A DNA stretch of 64,000 bases, from assembly GCA_964612065.1 (NCBI GenBank), contig CAZTCD010000007.1:6097-70096 (forward strand), read 5' to 3'. The notes under the pieces were generated by a model, which was given only the letters and a program-made list of their open reading frames with translations, did no database searches and was not told the DNA's origin. This stretch comes from JAKFYM01 sp964612065 (GTDB lineage Bacteria; Bdellovibrionota; UBA1018; CAIPTA01). Positions 44,537 through 52,633 of the stretch are shown here, piece after piece; position 1 is the first letter of the stretch, and each line of letters begins with the position of its first letter. Made by a program: the position numbers and the translations under genes.

Positions 44537-44575
44537 CCGATCCGGGTTGACATTGGCCGGATCGGTACCAAAATT
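44537..44575 (+). promoter_or_regulatory. Inverted repeat flanking a TTGACA
   Basis: CCGATCCGG (44537-44545) and CCGGATCGG (44557-44565) are perfect 9-bp arms around TTGACA at 44547-44552. Placed six bases before the next ATG, it could be an operator over the -35 of the 44581 gene, or a gluQ terminator stem without a T tract. The -10 candidate is weak. Confidence 0.35.
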
Positions 44576-44580
44576 AAGTT

Positions 44581-44901
44581 ATGGGCGCGAAGTTAGTCAC
44601 CGCATCCTTATCCTTTCTCTGCCTCTATTTCCTCGCATGCCCGGGGAACAGAGCCGGCGCCGCTCCTTCTCATCGTCAGCAGAAGAGCCAGAAGGCCGTT
44701 CAGAGCGGAAGCCATGTTTCTGCGGCCGTATCGCAGGCTTCGGACTCTTCCGCCGACGGAGCGCTCCAGGCACGGCTCCCTTGCGTTTCCAGGGTGGCTC
44801 CTCCCTATCTGGAGCTTTTGCATGCCCACGCCTATCTGAGTGCGGCTGCACGCAGCTATCTGATCCGCACAGGGCTCAGCCCTCCTTCTCCTCGCGTATA
44901 A
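44581..44901 (+). CDS. Possible small exported protein
   Basis: 106 codons with a hydrophobic N-terminus resembling a signal peptide or lipoprotein signal (L-A-C at 18-20) and a Ser/Ala/Arg mature part. No Shine-Dalgarno is visible; the ATG falls right at the expected transcription start, so leaderless translation would be needed. Existence is uncertain. Confidence 0.4.
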   Translation: MGAKLVTASLSFLCLYFLACPGNRAGAAPSHRQQKSQKAVQSGSHVSAAVSQASDSSADGALQARLPCVSRVAPPYLELLHAHAYLSAAARSYLIRTGLSPPSPRV

Positions 44902-44942
44902 AATCAGAACATAAATCCCCAATTTAAATCTGCGAGGTTCCT

Positions 44943-45152
44943 ATGAATCTTAGAATGTTTTCTATTGCCTTGATGGCATCTGCCATTCCTTTTTCCGCTT
45001 TGGCTGAGGCGGGCATCAAGCTCGACAAGGGCGACTTCATCTCCGCCAAGCGTTCCCGCCACAATGGTGAGGAAGTGGTGAGCGTGAAGCTCAGCAAGAG
45101 CGGGAAGGCCAAGCTACGGAAGCTGAACCTTCCGCGCGAAGACGAAGAGTGA
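44943..45152 (+). CDS. Very small exported basic protein
   Basis: 69 residues: signal peptide with cleavage near A-L-A (about 21) and a 48-residue mature chain alternating Lys/Arg with Ser/Gly, ending acidic. GAGG lies a few bases before the ATG. A strong hairpin terminator follows at 45176. No family named; it resembles the other small exported Lys-rich proteins of the window in composition only. Confidence 0.65.
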   Translation: MNLRMFSIALMASAIPFSALAEAGIKLDKGDFISAKRSRHNGEEVVSVKLSKSGKAKLRKLNLPREDEE

Positions 45153-45175
45153 GCTATTCAGGAAAGAGTAAGAAC

Positions 45176-45195
45176 GGGGCGGCGGGTGCCGCCCC
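45176..45195. terminator. Strong hairpin between convergent genes
   Basis: GGGGCGGC pairs with GCCGCCCC around GGGT, and is followed by TTCACTT on the plus side. It lies 23 bases after the stop at 45152 and seven before the convergent stop at 45202. Confidence 0.7.
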
Positions 45196-45201
45196 TTCAC
45201 T

Positions 45202-45525
45202 TCAGGCTGATACGTCGGCTAGCTCTCTGGCATTCCCGTTCAACAGGCAGTAGCGAAGGCTCTTCCAGCGCTCCAGCCGGCGTAGCGCGGCGTTCTCCAC
45301 CCTTGTGATGGCCACGCAGGGATCCCAGTGCGTGATGCTCAAAGAGATCGGCCAGGCGAGAGATCTGATTTCGAGAGTGCATCTGTATCTCCCACTCGCT
45401 TTTTCCAGCTGAGCGAAGATTCTGGCGTCGCTAGGAGCCGCGTCCAGCAGCCTCTCGTAAGACTGCCTGGCCTTTGACCGAACGGCTTCAACCGGATCGA
45501 AGCCTTTAAAATGAAACAGTTCCAT
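45202..45525 (-). CDS. HPF/RaiA-like small protein
   Basis: 107 residues with the alternating pattern of hibernation-promoting factors: a long helix with S-Y-E-R-L-L, a strand Y-R-C-T-L-E-I, a strand pair around I-T-H-W-D-P-C-V-A-I, then a helix A-L-R-R-L-E-R-W-K. HPF/RaiA proteins bind the ribosomal decoding centre during stress. The match is by layout rather than strong motifs. A near-perfect GGAGGT lies six bases before the ATG, and a promoter-like element lies further upstream. Confidence 0.45.
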   Translation of the reverse strand: MELFHFKGFDPVEAVRSKARQSYERLLDAAPSDARIFAQLEKASGRYRCTLEIRSLAWPISLSITHWDPCVAITRVENAALRRLERWKSLRYCLLNGNARELADVSA

Positions 45526-45566
45526 TTCTTACCTCCGTTCTTGGGTTGTGAAGGGTTTCCTGTCTA

Positions 45567-45598
45567 ATTATAAATGAAATCCGGGCGGGGGATGTCAA
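45567..45598 (-). promoter_or_regulatory. Promoter-like element of the HPF-like gene
   Basis: On the minus strand a perfect TTGACA (45598-45593) and a perfect TATAAT (45572-45567) are separated by 20 bases, longer than the optimal 17. Transcription would start about 35 bases before the ATG. Confidence 0.45.
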
Positions 45599-45699
45599 GA
45601 CCCGGGCGGATCAATCCGCAGAAAAAAAAGAGCTGAAATCCGGATCCGGATAGTCTGAGTAGCGTGGCCTAAGCTGGAGTTCTCGTCGATTTTCTCCTG

Positions 45700-46443
45700 C
45701 TAAAAGGAGAGCGTATATCCAACATATAGGAAGTGGAACAGGGCGAAAGTGTAGACTTCGGTATCGGCTCCGCCTTCCAGGAGGCGATACCCCGCGCTCA
45801 ATCCACTGTCGGCGGGCCCGGTCTTGTAAAAGATTTCGGCGGAGGCGTCGATGGCTCTTCCGTTCTTGGCCGCCAGCCCGTCCATATCAAACCGGAATTC
45901 CAGCTCCCGGCTGATGGTCCAGTATGCCCCCAGGTTCAGCAACGGAACGAACCCTACGTTGGTGTATTCCGAAGCCGCGGAGGGGCTCTTGAGCGCGATC
46001 TTCGCGATGCGCATTTTGGCCACGCCACCCACCTGCCCCTGAATCTTTTCGGAAATGGGGAAGCGGTAAAGGTAAGACGCACGGTAGGAGCCGAACTTAT
46101 AATACACCTCTGTTTTTTCCCCGGCCGCGAAAGTGCGGTTGTTGAAGTTCAAAGGGGCATTCGGTGTGATGTAAAAGGTCTGGTTCAGCGGAAACGCCAG
46201 GAGGCGGATGAAGCTGTTTTCGGAAATCTGGAATTTGGCGGTAACCCGGAAGTAGCTTTCATGATCGCGCTCATTGAAGGTTACCTTCGTGCCTCCCAGG
46301 TTCGGGATCCGGAACATATTGTATCCGGCGGAATAAACCCCGCCTTCAACGCTGGCTTCGTGAGCGATGGCAGGGGGAGCGGTGAGCAATGCCCCTGTGA
46401 ACCAATGTGCCAGAGCCAAAAGTCTAAGATTTCGAAAACCCAC
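45700..46443 (-). CDS. Putative outer-membrane beta-barrel protein
   Basis: 247 residues with a signal peptide (cleavage after A-I-A, about 27). The mature chain is a series of short amphipathic strands with frequent Tyr, Phe and Gly and ends in a C-terminal Phe (Y-T-L-S-F), the export/insertion signal of BAM-assembled barrels. About ten to twelve strands are plausible. No specific family recognised. Confidence 0.7.
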   Translation of the reverse strand: MGFRNLRLLALAHWFTGALLTAPPAIAHEASVEGGVYSAGYNMFRIPNLGGTKVTFNERDHESYFRVTAKFQISENSFIRLLAFPLNQTFYITPNAPLNFNNRTFAAGEKTEVYYKFGSYRASYLYRFPISEKIQGQVGGVAKMRIAKIALKSPSAASEYTNVGFVPLLNLGAYWTISRELEFRFDMDGLAAKNGRAIDASAEIFYKTGPADSGLSAGYRLLEGGADTEVYTFALFHFLYVGYTLSF

Positions 46444-46633
46444 GCGTCCCCCGTTTCCTCTTCAGTGTTTCAATCTTCCGGGAAAAAATCCACGAGAGTT
46501 CGAGGCAACAAGGGGCGGAATCCAAAAATAGTTGGCTCCCTTGGCCCTCCCTTCCCTTCTCAAGGTGGCTCGCGCATTGCACCCACGCTTCGGATGTGTC
46601 CCGAAAACGCCCACGCTTGATGGAGGAAATGAG

Positions 46634-47257
46634 ATGACCTGGAAGTTCCCTTTCGTTCTTGGTTTAGCGTTTGCCTTTACCGCACATGCGGAACCACCCG
46701 ACCAAACCGGAAACCCCTCGCTGGCAGTGGATGAGGAAAGCGGCATCGAGGAGCTGAATCCCTTTGCTTCCAACATCAACGAGTATCTCGAAGGCCTCGA
46801 GGGCAGAGAGATCGGGAGGGAAAATGATTTCGTCTTCGGCCACCTTCCCTCAACGGGTTGTTATCAGCAGTCCTGTGCCTTGTACGTGGACATCGACAAA
46901 GCCAGCCAGACCCTTCGCTTCTACTACAACGGCCGCTTTGAAGACCAATGGCTGGTAAGCACGGGAGCCGAGGGCTTCCGTACCCCGAATTTCAACAAGC
47001 GCTTCGACGGGCGCATCTACGACCGCTACACCTCATCGAAGTACCCTGGCGGAAACTACAACGGACTCGGCAATATGCCTTATGCGATGTTCATCAGCGG
47101 GGGGATCGCTCTCCACGGCACGCCCCGGGGCAACTGGAGGCGCTTGGGCCGCGCGGCTTCTCACGGATGCATCCGGCTCCATCCCGACAACGCCTACCGG
47201 CTGAACCGCCTTCTGCGGCAGTATGGCGTGGGCAACAGCTGGGTTACCGTGCGTTAG
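46634..47257 (+). CDS. Periplasmic L,D-transpeptidase (YkuD fold)
   Basis: 207 residues from the ATG at 46634, which has TGGAGG seven bases upstream. Signal peptide to about A-H-A (19). The YkuD catalytic motif is H-G-T-P...S176-H-G-C179-I-R, with Cys179 the nucleophile that forms 3-3 peptidoglycan crosslinks or attaches proteins to peptidoglycan. Only the catalytic domain is present, with no LysM or peptidoglycan-binding domain. It converges with the VTC-domain gene, the two stops being 16 bases apart. Confidence 0.9.
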   Translation: MTWKFPFVLGLAFAFTAHAEPPDQTGNPSLAVDEESGIEELNPFASNINEYLEGLEGREIGRENDFVFGHLPSTGCYQQSCALYVDIDKASQTLRFYYNGRFEDQWLVSTGAEGFRTPNFNKRFDGRIYDRYTSSKYPGGNYNGLGNMPYAMFISGGIALHGTPRGNWRRLGRAASHGCIRLHPDNAYRLNRLLRQYGVGNSWVTVR

Positions 47258-47273
47258 GTAAGACGCGTATGGG

Positions 47274-48065
47274 TCAGTGAATGGTGCGCTCGCCGTAGAG
47301 ATCCATCACCGAAGTCTGATACTTCGAAAACCGGTGGTGCACGAGCTCGAAGCGCTGGATCAGGTCCACCATCCAAAGGGGAATCTTCCGTTCGCACTTG
47401 AGCTCAAGCACTACGTTCTTGCCGGTATTGTAGTCTTCGAAGCTGTCGGGATGGTCGTAATGGCTCATCAGATCCTCGCGGGGAATCACGTTATAGTCGT
47501 GCTCCTCCATGAGGCGAAGGTCGCGGTCGAAGGTTACGCGGGCGTAGTGATCGTGCACGGAGAGGAAGGCCATGCGGCGGTACTGGGTGAGAACCACGGG
47601 CTCCAGCCGGAAGGTTTCGCATTTCTCGAGAAAATCGGTGGCGTTCCGGTCGGAATAGGGATCGTAGCCTGAGATTCCGCCGGGGTTCAGGAAGAGCTCC
47701 CGGAGGTTGTTGTTTTCGAGCTGTACCTTCGCGCGTCTCTTTTTGCAGAAGTCGCGGAACTTCTGCTTGCTCTCGAGATAGAAGGGCGGTTTGGGATCGG
47801 CTCCATAAGAGCGGATGCGGAAGCAGGAATAGCCTAGCTCCCCACGGCCGTTGCACTTGAAAAGGCCCAGCTGAGGAGTGTCGAAGTAGAGGCTGTTGAT
47901 CACGTAGAAGCCGTCGGGCGAAATCCGGGAGTGGTAATCCATCTCGCAGTATTGCGAAACATAGTCGGCGATCGGCTGCACCATGGAAAGGGGCACGCGG
48001 TATTTGAACTCGTACCTTTCGAGATTGAGGGGTGATACGGCTTTAAGAAGTTCAGGTGCCGCCAT
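47274..48065 (-). CDS. VTC-domain polyphosphate polymerase-like protein
   Basis: 263 residues of the VTC tunnel-fold family: R-Y-E-F-K-Y-R near the N-terminus, Y-x-I-N-S-L-Y-F-D-T, F-R-I-R-S-Y, Y-L-E-S-K-Q-K and V-L-E-L-K-C catalytic-type basic and acidic residues. Homologues make polyphosphate from ATP (yeast Vtc4). No membrane helix is present, so it would act at the inner face with partners. It is the last gene of the CotH/DUF4956/HlyD-propeller/VTC run; its ATG overlaps the previous stop by one base. Confidence 0.85.
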   Translation of the reverse strand: MAAPELLKAVSPLNLERYEFKYRVPLSMVQPIADYVSQYCEMDYHSRISPDGFYVINSLYFDTPQLGLFKCNGRGELGYSCFRIRSYGADPKPPFYLESKQKFRDFCKKRRAKVQLENNNLRELFLNPGGISGYDPYSDRNATDFLEKCETFRLEPVVLTQYRRMAFLSVHDHYARVTFDRDLRLMEEHDYNVIPREDLMSHYDHPDSFEDYNTGKNVVLELKCERKIPLWMVDLIQRFELVHHRFSKYQTSVMDLYGERTIH

Positions 48066-49666
48066 TATTTCGGTTCCCTCGCACGCGGGCCGGCCACGAA
48101 CTGGTAATGGCTTGTGTCTTCCCCGCCATCAAAGGCCACGAGAAACACGTTCTTCTCTTTGTTGTACGCCAGCCCTTCAGGGCGCAGCTCACGGTAGGCG
48201 CGCTCGAGTTGCGGAGCGGTGTCGGAGCCCCTGAGGCTCCAGAGAGCGCCACCATCCATTTTTTTGCGGGTAGTGGTCATATAAAGCACCCCGTCCAGCA
48301 TCATCAGATCGCTCACCCGGTGGCCTTCCTCGGCGAAGCGGAGTTTTTTCCAGGGCTCGATCTGGCTTTGGGCGCCTTGGTGAGTGAAGCGGCGGTTTAT
48401 GTCGCGGATGCGAAGGATCACGGAATCGTCGTTGTCGAGAAGGGGGGCCTTGAGAGCCAGGTAGAGATCACCCTGCAATACGAAATGAGCTTCCACTTCC
48501 ACTGGCCTACCTCTGTGCCGCATGAGCTCGCGAATAGTGGGATCAGTGGAGTTGAGGAGAAGCTGGCGAAGAACGGGAGCGAAATTAAACGCCTGGCCTT
48601 CCGAGAGCTCGAAGCCCTTGCGCTTGAAGCGGATGAACTGTGATCCGGCTTCTTTTCTTTGCTTGCCCTTGGCCCAGAGCGAGCTCATCACGTAGGTGTA
48701 TTCCCCATCGGTGCTGATGCTTTCGGCATCCTTCATCTTGGCCACGCCGGGAATCAAAAGCACGCGGTCTTCCACTTCTCCCTCTTCATTTAGAAGGAAG
48801 AGGCGAGGAGGGTTCTTCTTGCCCGGATCGTCGGAGATCACGAGGTATTTTTTGAGGTCTTCGAGATAGATCGCCCCCGATAACTCCAGGTGGGCCAGCT
48901 TTTCGATGGAGGAGGGCACCTTGATCGGCTGGGGCTTGCTCATTTCCACTGCAGAAGTATTCATCGCCGGTACTGTTGGGGTGGCTTTGGCCACGAAGCT
49001 CTGCAGCCAGTAGGCATCGGGCTTGATCACCACTTTTTCCCCCAGCAGAAGCGCATTATTGCCTTCGATTTCCACCAGTACTTCGCGGCCATAGTGGAGG
49101 CGTCCCAAACCGTTGGACAAGCGCTCCGGCATGGGCACGATCCGCCCGCCCACTCCGGCTACCCGGCCATTTACCGAGCCGCGGCGGCCCGTGAGGGAGC
49201 TCACTGAAACGGGAGCTCCTACTTGCAGGTCGGAGTTCAGGGCTTCATGCACCCAGCCCTGCACGTAGGTGGGGCCTTCGGGAGAAATGGTGGCGAGCGA
49301 GGCAAAAGCGGGAGCGCGCTCTCCTTTTCCGTAGTTCACGCTGCCCACGATGCCGCCAGTCTCAGCGAACACATACTCCTTGGATTTTCCTTCAGCCGTG
49401 ATTTCCAGGATGAGATCGCCCTTCTGCACTTTCTGCCCCGGCTTCACCAGCACCCGGTGAATTTCCACGGGATAGTCGAAGTTCACGTTCGTTTCGCGGG
49501 ATCCGGCGATTCCGTGAAAGCTAACCTTGGGCGAACTCACCACGAATCCCATAGCGAGGATACCGAGCACGGCGAACACCACCGCCCATGCGTAGAAGGT
49601 ATTTTCCGAGCCGATCACATCTTCTTTAATGAATTTCAACAGGTGAAACTCTTCGGTCTTTTTCAT
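48065..49666 (-). CDS. Membrane-anchored HlyD-like domain fused to a beta-propeller-like (DUF3616-type) domain
   Basis: 533 residues. One membrane helix (about 27-45) leads to a periplasmic-adaptor barrel-sandwich region (about 55-215) with V-x-K-P-G-Q-K-V-x-K-G-D-L-I-L-E-I, as in HlyD/MacA proteins. The rest (about 240-525) consists of repeated strands with D-G-x-L-Y-M-T-T, E-S-I-S-T-D-G and E-G-L-A-Y-N, like DUF3616-type propellers, which read as ligand or enzyme domains. It lies one base after the DUF4956 gene and one base before VTC, so it is surely co-expressed with them. The role is unknown. Confidence 0.75.
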   Translation of the reverse strand: MKKTEEFHLLKFIKEDVIGSENTFYAWAVVFAVLGILAMGFVVSSPKVSFHGIAGSRETNVNFDYPVEIHRVLVKPGQKVQKGDLILEITAEGKSKEYVFAETGGIVGSVNYGKGERAPAFASLATISPEGPTYVQGWVHEALNSDLQVGAPVSVSSLTGRRGSVNGRVAGVGGRIVPMPERLSNGLGRLHYGREVLVEIEGNNALLLGEKVVIKPDAYWLQSFVAKATPTVPAMNTSAVEMSKPQPIKVPSSIEKLAHLELSGAIYLEDLKKYLVISDDPGKKNPPRLFLLNEEGEVEDRVLLIPGVAKMKDAESISTDGEYTYVMSSLWAKGKQRKEAGSQFIRFKRKGFELSEGQAFNFAPVLRQLLLNSTDPTIRELMRHRGRPVEVEAHFVLQGDLYLALKAPLLDNDDSVILRIRDINRRFTHQGAQSQIEPWKKLRFAEEGHRVSDLMMLDGVLYMTTTRKKMDGGALWSLRGSDTAPQLERAYRELRPEGLAYNKEKNVFLVAFDGGEDTSHYQFVAGPRAREPK

Positions 49667-49667
49667 C

Positions 49668-50351
49668 TTAAACCTCGACGATCGCGTCCTGCATAAGCAG
49701 ATTCACCGCTTTGGCCCCGGAAATGGCTTTCACATCCTGTACCAAGGCTTCCTTGCTTTCACCCTTCTTGAATTTCACGTGATAGGAGAAGTCGAGAACG
49801 GTGCCCTGGCCCATCTCTCTCATGCTGATGAGGTTGTAATTCTTGCAGTGGAGGGCGAGCACGTTCTCCAGCTCTTTGTGCTGGAATTCATTGGCTCCCA
49901 GATTGAGCTTCAGCATGGCATCGTACTGAGCGCCATGGGCGAAGGGGGTGCGGGCCAGCACGTAAACCGCAAGCAGGAAGCAGAAGGTGCCCAGCACGGC
50001 CACGCCATGCGCATGCACGCCGGCGGCGAGGCCCACGGCCAAACTGGCGAAGATGAAAAGCATGTCTCTGGGGTCTTTGATCTCGGTGCGGAAGCGCAGA
50101 AGGGCCACGGTGCCCACCATGCCGATACCGCGGGCGATATTGTCGCCGATGGCTTGCATGGCGATCGCCATCAGAATGGGGAAAAGTACCAGGCAGTGCA
50201 GAAAGTTGCGGGAGTAGGATAAGCCCCGGAAGCTCTTGATGTAGCCGATCGCGATCGTGGAGCCCAAAACGAAGGAAAGCAGGAACGAATAGAAAATCGA
50301 AAAGGCAGTGGGATTTTCCAATGCAGTCGATAGAGCTGAAAAGTCGATCAC
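49668..50351 (-). CDS. DUF4956 multi-pass membrane protein
   Basis: 227 residues starting at GTG with AGGGAGG four bases upstream. Four or five membrane segments lead to the family signature R-F-R-T-E-I-K-D-P-R-D-M-L-F-I-F-A-S-L-A-V-G-L-A-x-G, followed by a soluble C-terminal domain of about 80 residues. DUF4956 proteins are repeatedly encoded beside VTC-domain and CotH-kinase genes; here the whole set is present. A likely role is the membrane partner or channel for the VTC product, which is inference. Confidence 0.85.
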   Translation of the reverse strand: MIDFSALSTALENPTAFSIFYSFLLSFVLGSTIAIGYIKSFRGLSYSRNFLHCLVLFPILMAIAMQAIGDNIARGIGMVGTVALLRFRTEIKDPRDMLFIFASLAVGLAAGVHAHGVAVLGTFCFLLAVYVLARTPFAHGAQYDAMLKLNLGANEFQHKELENVLALHCKNYNLISMREMGQGTVLDFSYHVKFKKGESKEALVQDVKAISGAKAVNLLMQDAIVEV

Positions 50352-50452
50352 GTAGCCTCCCTGGAGGGTCCGGGTATGGGCAATTGTGCGTTGCGTTCTA
50401 TTTATTAGGAAACTGTCAGGATGTAAAGTAATTAACTCAAGAACTGAGCGAT

Positions 50453-50465
50453 ATTTGCGGCAAAT
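50453..50465. promoter_or_regulatory. Palindrome ATTTGCGGCAAAT upstream of DUF4956
   Basis: Perfect arms ATTTGC/GCAAAT about a central G, about 100 bases before the DUF4956 start in AT-rich DNA. The core TTTGCGGCAAA recurs at 52125-52135 upstream of the CotH gene. Confidence 0.45.
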
Positions 50466-50507
50466 CTCTCTAAAAAAATCAATGATTTATCGCGCAATCC
50501 GTTGGGG

Positions 50508-51980
50508 CTAGGGGAGCTGGCTGTTTGCCAGATCGGGCCGAAGCACCAGGTTGTCTGCCGTGGTTTCGGGGGCTTCGTCGCCCCCGAATTCATAAACGTG
50601 GTCGTCCATCCATTCCAGGCGCTCGAGCAGCCACTTCTTCAGCCAGGCAACGTGGCTGGGGTAATGGAAGCTCTTAAAACGGGGGGTAAGGCGCATCACG
50701 AGCCCGTCTCCATCGGTTCCGTTCACGCCCCAAACCGTGAAGTTCCTCTCCCAGGGGCCGCCCTTGTATTCCGCGGCCATGCGATCGATTTGCCGCATGA
50801 TCGCTCCGGTAGACAAAGGTCCGCCGGCCTTGCGAAGCGTGAGGTAGCGGGCCGCCAGACCACGCTGAAATTTGGGGTCTCTCAGCATGGTGCGGAACCA
50901 GAAGAGCTCATGGTTGAAGTCGATATAAAAGCTATGCCCTACCTGCCAGCCTTTGGAGCGCATCTGCGTGAAGGCGCGAAGATTGGCCCAAGCCAGATCA
51001 AAATCCCAAACAGGGCCGAGGTGCAGTTTCCCGTTTTTGTAGTGCACATAGATCGAGCGGCGGAAGCCATCGATGTTGCGGAAGATCTCGTGCATCAAAA
51101 TGAAGTTCTGCACGCTCGTGATATCCACGAGCTTCCTGTAGGTTTGGAGATCCCCTTTTTTGATCGCTTTCACGGCACTCTCGAATCGGTGCATCGTGCG
51201 CGCAATATGCCGCTTCAGCTGGCGTGCCTCTTCCGGATTTTTCCTCGCCTTTTTCGCGAAATCACCGGCCTTGGGTTCTTTGAAGTTCACTTTGGTGCCA
51301 TAGGCGGTTTCCACGAACGAATCCGGATCTGCCTTGCGCACTCTTTCCACCTTCACCAGGAAAGGGCTGGAACCAGGGGCCGCCCAGTTGGTTTTGCCGA
51401 GATCGAGCCTCTCGCTGTCGGAACCTATTTTCTCGGTGAGCACATAAACACCGTAATACTCTCCATTCAGGAAGAGCTCGAAAGCGCGGGTGCGCGGTGC
51501 CCACCAGCTTTCACCCCGCGAATCGGCAAGGCTTCGGGAAAGAGCAAACGCAAAGCTGTTCCGGATGAGAGAGCGATCGGAATAAGGGGCCGCGATCACC
51601 CACTTGTGATGGGCAGGCAGTCCGAGAAAGGGCACTTTCAACCCCTTGCTGGAATCTCCTGCAGCATGAAATTCGAGATCGTACTGCTTTTTGGCCCATT
51701 TTGCGGAGGAGTTACCCCGCACTTCGATTTCGGCTTGGAAAGCAGCGGGAAGGCGAAGGAGATCGGTGCTGCGGTTCTCGCCCTGGTCGAGGAAGCTCAC
51801 CTTGGCAGGGATCTTTCCTTCCTGGGGAATGGCGCGGCCGTTCGTATTGATATGCACCAGGGGGAGATGGCTGCTGAAAGCGCGCACCTCGGCATTGAAA
51901 TATCCGTCCTTGTTCATCGTGCCGGCAAGCGAAGGGCTGGCCAGAAGCGCGAAAAACAAACTCACCACAGCAAGATGCAT
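50508..51980 (-). CDS. CotH-family protein kinase, exported
   Basis: 490 residues from the ATG at 51980, which has AGGAGG four bases upstream. Signal peptide (to about S-L-A-G, 20). CotH kinase marks: R-G-N-S-S and K-x-x-Y-D-L-E-F near the start, L-F-L-N-G-E-Y-Y-G-V-Y-V-L-T-E-K-I, N-F-I-L-M-H-E, and G-P-V-W-D-F-D-L-A-W with the metal-binding DFD. B. subtilis CotH phosphorylates spore-coat proteins; here the substrate would be extracytoplasmic. It is upstream of DUF4956, with a 156-base gap that may contain an internal promoter. Confidence 0.88.
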   Translation of the reverse strand: MHLAVVSLFFALLASPSLAGTMNKDGYFNAEVRAFSSHLPLVHINTNGRAIPQEGKIPAKVSFLDQGENRSTDLLRLPAAFQAEIEVRGNSSAKWAKKQYDLEFHAAGDSSKGLKVPFLGLPAHHKWVIAAPYSDRSLIRNSFAFALSRSLADSRGESWWAPRTRAFELFLNGEYYGVYVLTEKIGSDSERLDLGKTNWAAPGSSPFLVKVERVRKADPDSFVETAYGTKVNFKEPKAGDFAKKARKNPEEARQLKRHIARTMHRFESAVKAIKKGDLQTYRKLVDITSVQNFILMHEIFRNIDGFRRSIYVHYKNGKLHLGPVWDFDLAWANLRAFTQMRSKGWQVGHSFYIDFNHELFWFRTMLRDPKFQRGLAARYLTLRKAGGPLSTGAIMRQIDRMAAEYKGGPWERNFTVWGVNGTDGDGLVMRLTPRFKSFHYPSHVAWLKKWLLERLEWMDDHVYEFGGDEAPETTADNLVLRPDLANSQLP

Positions 51981-52123
51981 GTAGCCTCCTGATTCGGGTC
52001 CGGAGCTAGAGAGCAAGGGCAGGGGAGGTCTTCATACCCCTCATGGAAAGGCACGTCTACCAAGTAAGAAAATTTGAGGAAAATCCAATAAGTTTAGAGT
52101 CTTTATGTTGGGGCAAATCTGAT

Positions 52124-52136
52124 TTTTGCGGCAAAT
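52124..52136. promoter_or_regulatory. Second TTTGCGGCAAA palindrome, between CotH and 52211
   Basis: The core TTTGCGGCAAA (52125-52135) has perfect arms and lies between the divergent CotH (51980) and exported-protein (52211) genes. A related GGCAAATCT half-copy at 52112 matches one at 50459. Confidence 0.45.
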
Positions 52137-52210
52137 TTCCACGGCAAAACTGCCTTCTCGTTTTCTTTCTTCAGGCCCGTGGTGCTATAGCTCTCCTTCC
52201 GGAGGGAAGT

Positions 52211-52633
52211 ATGAATTCGGTTCTTTTCAAGAAGTGCGGGCTGTTTTTCCTGCTGAGCCTTCTTCCCTTCTCTGCCTTGAGCGAGGCACGAATCCTGCGC
52301 CCCGATCCCTCGATGTTTCACCAGATCTCCGGATTTGAACCTGATTGGTGCGGAGAGAAGCTTTGTTACGGCACCGCGAGATTCCGCGCTTCGGTTTCCG
52401 TGCGTGCCATTCTGGTAAAGGGAAAGGCTCCTGCGCTCTTTCTCGAAGACGAATGGCAGTCTATTGAACTTCTGAAGCCGGTGTTCGGGCTGATCGGCCC
52501 GGTGAATCCTCATCCGACCTTGCGCGTGGGCACGGGGCGAGCCTCGGTTACGATCGATCCCAAAGGGAACGTGGATTCCGTGCGTATCTTTACGCCGGCC
52601 CTGGGGACGATTCAGGATTTCCGCGGGCGCTAG
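52211..52633 (+). CDS. Small exported protein
   Basis: 140 residues. GGAGG five bases before the ATG fixes the start; the long upstream frame lacks signals. Signal peptide to about A-L-S-E-A (24). The mature domain has a C-x4-C pair (W-C-G-E-K-L-C) and beta-type sequence ending in G-T-I-Q-D-F. The last 44 bases overlap the convergent transporter gene. No family named. Confidence 0.7.
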   Translation: MNSVLFKKCGLFFLLSLLPFSALSEARILRPDPSMFHQISGFEPDWCGEKLCYGTARFRASVSVRAILVKGKAPALFLEDEWQSIELLKPVFGLIGPVNPHPTLRVGTGRASVTIDPKGNVDSVRIFTPALGTIQDFRGR

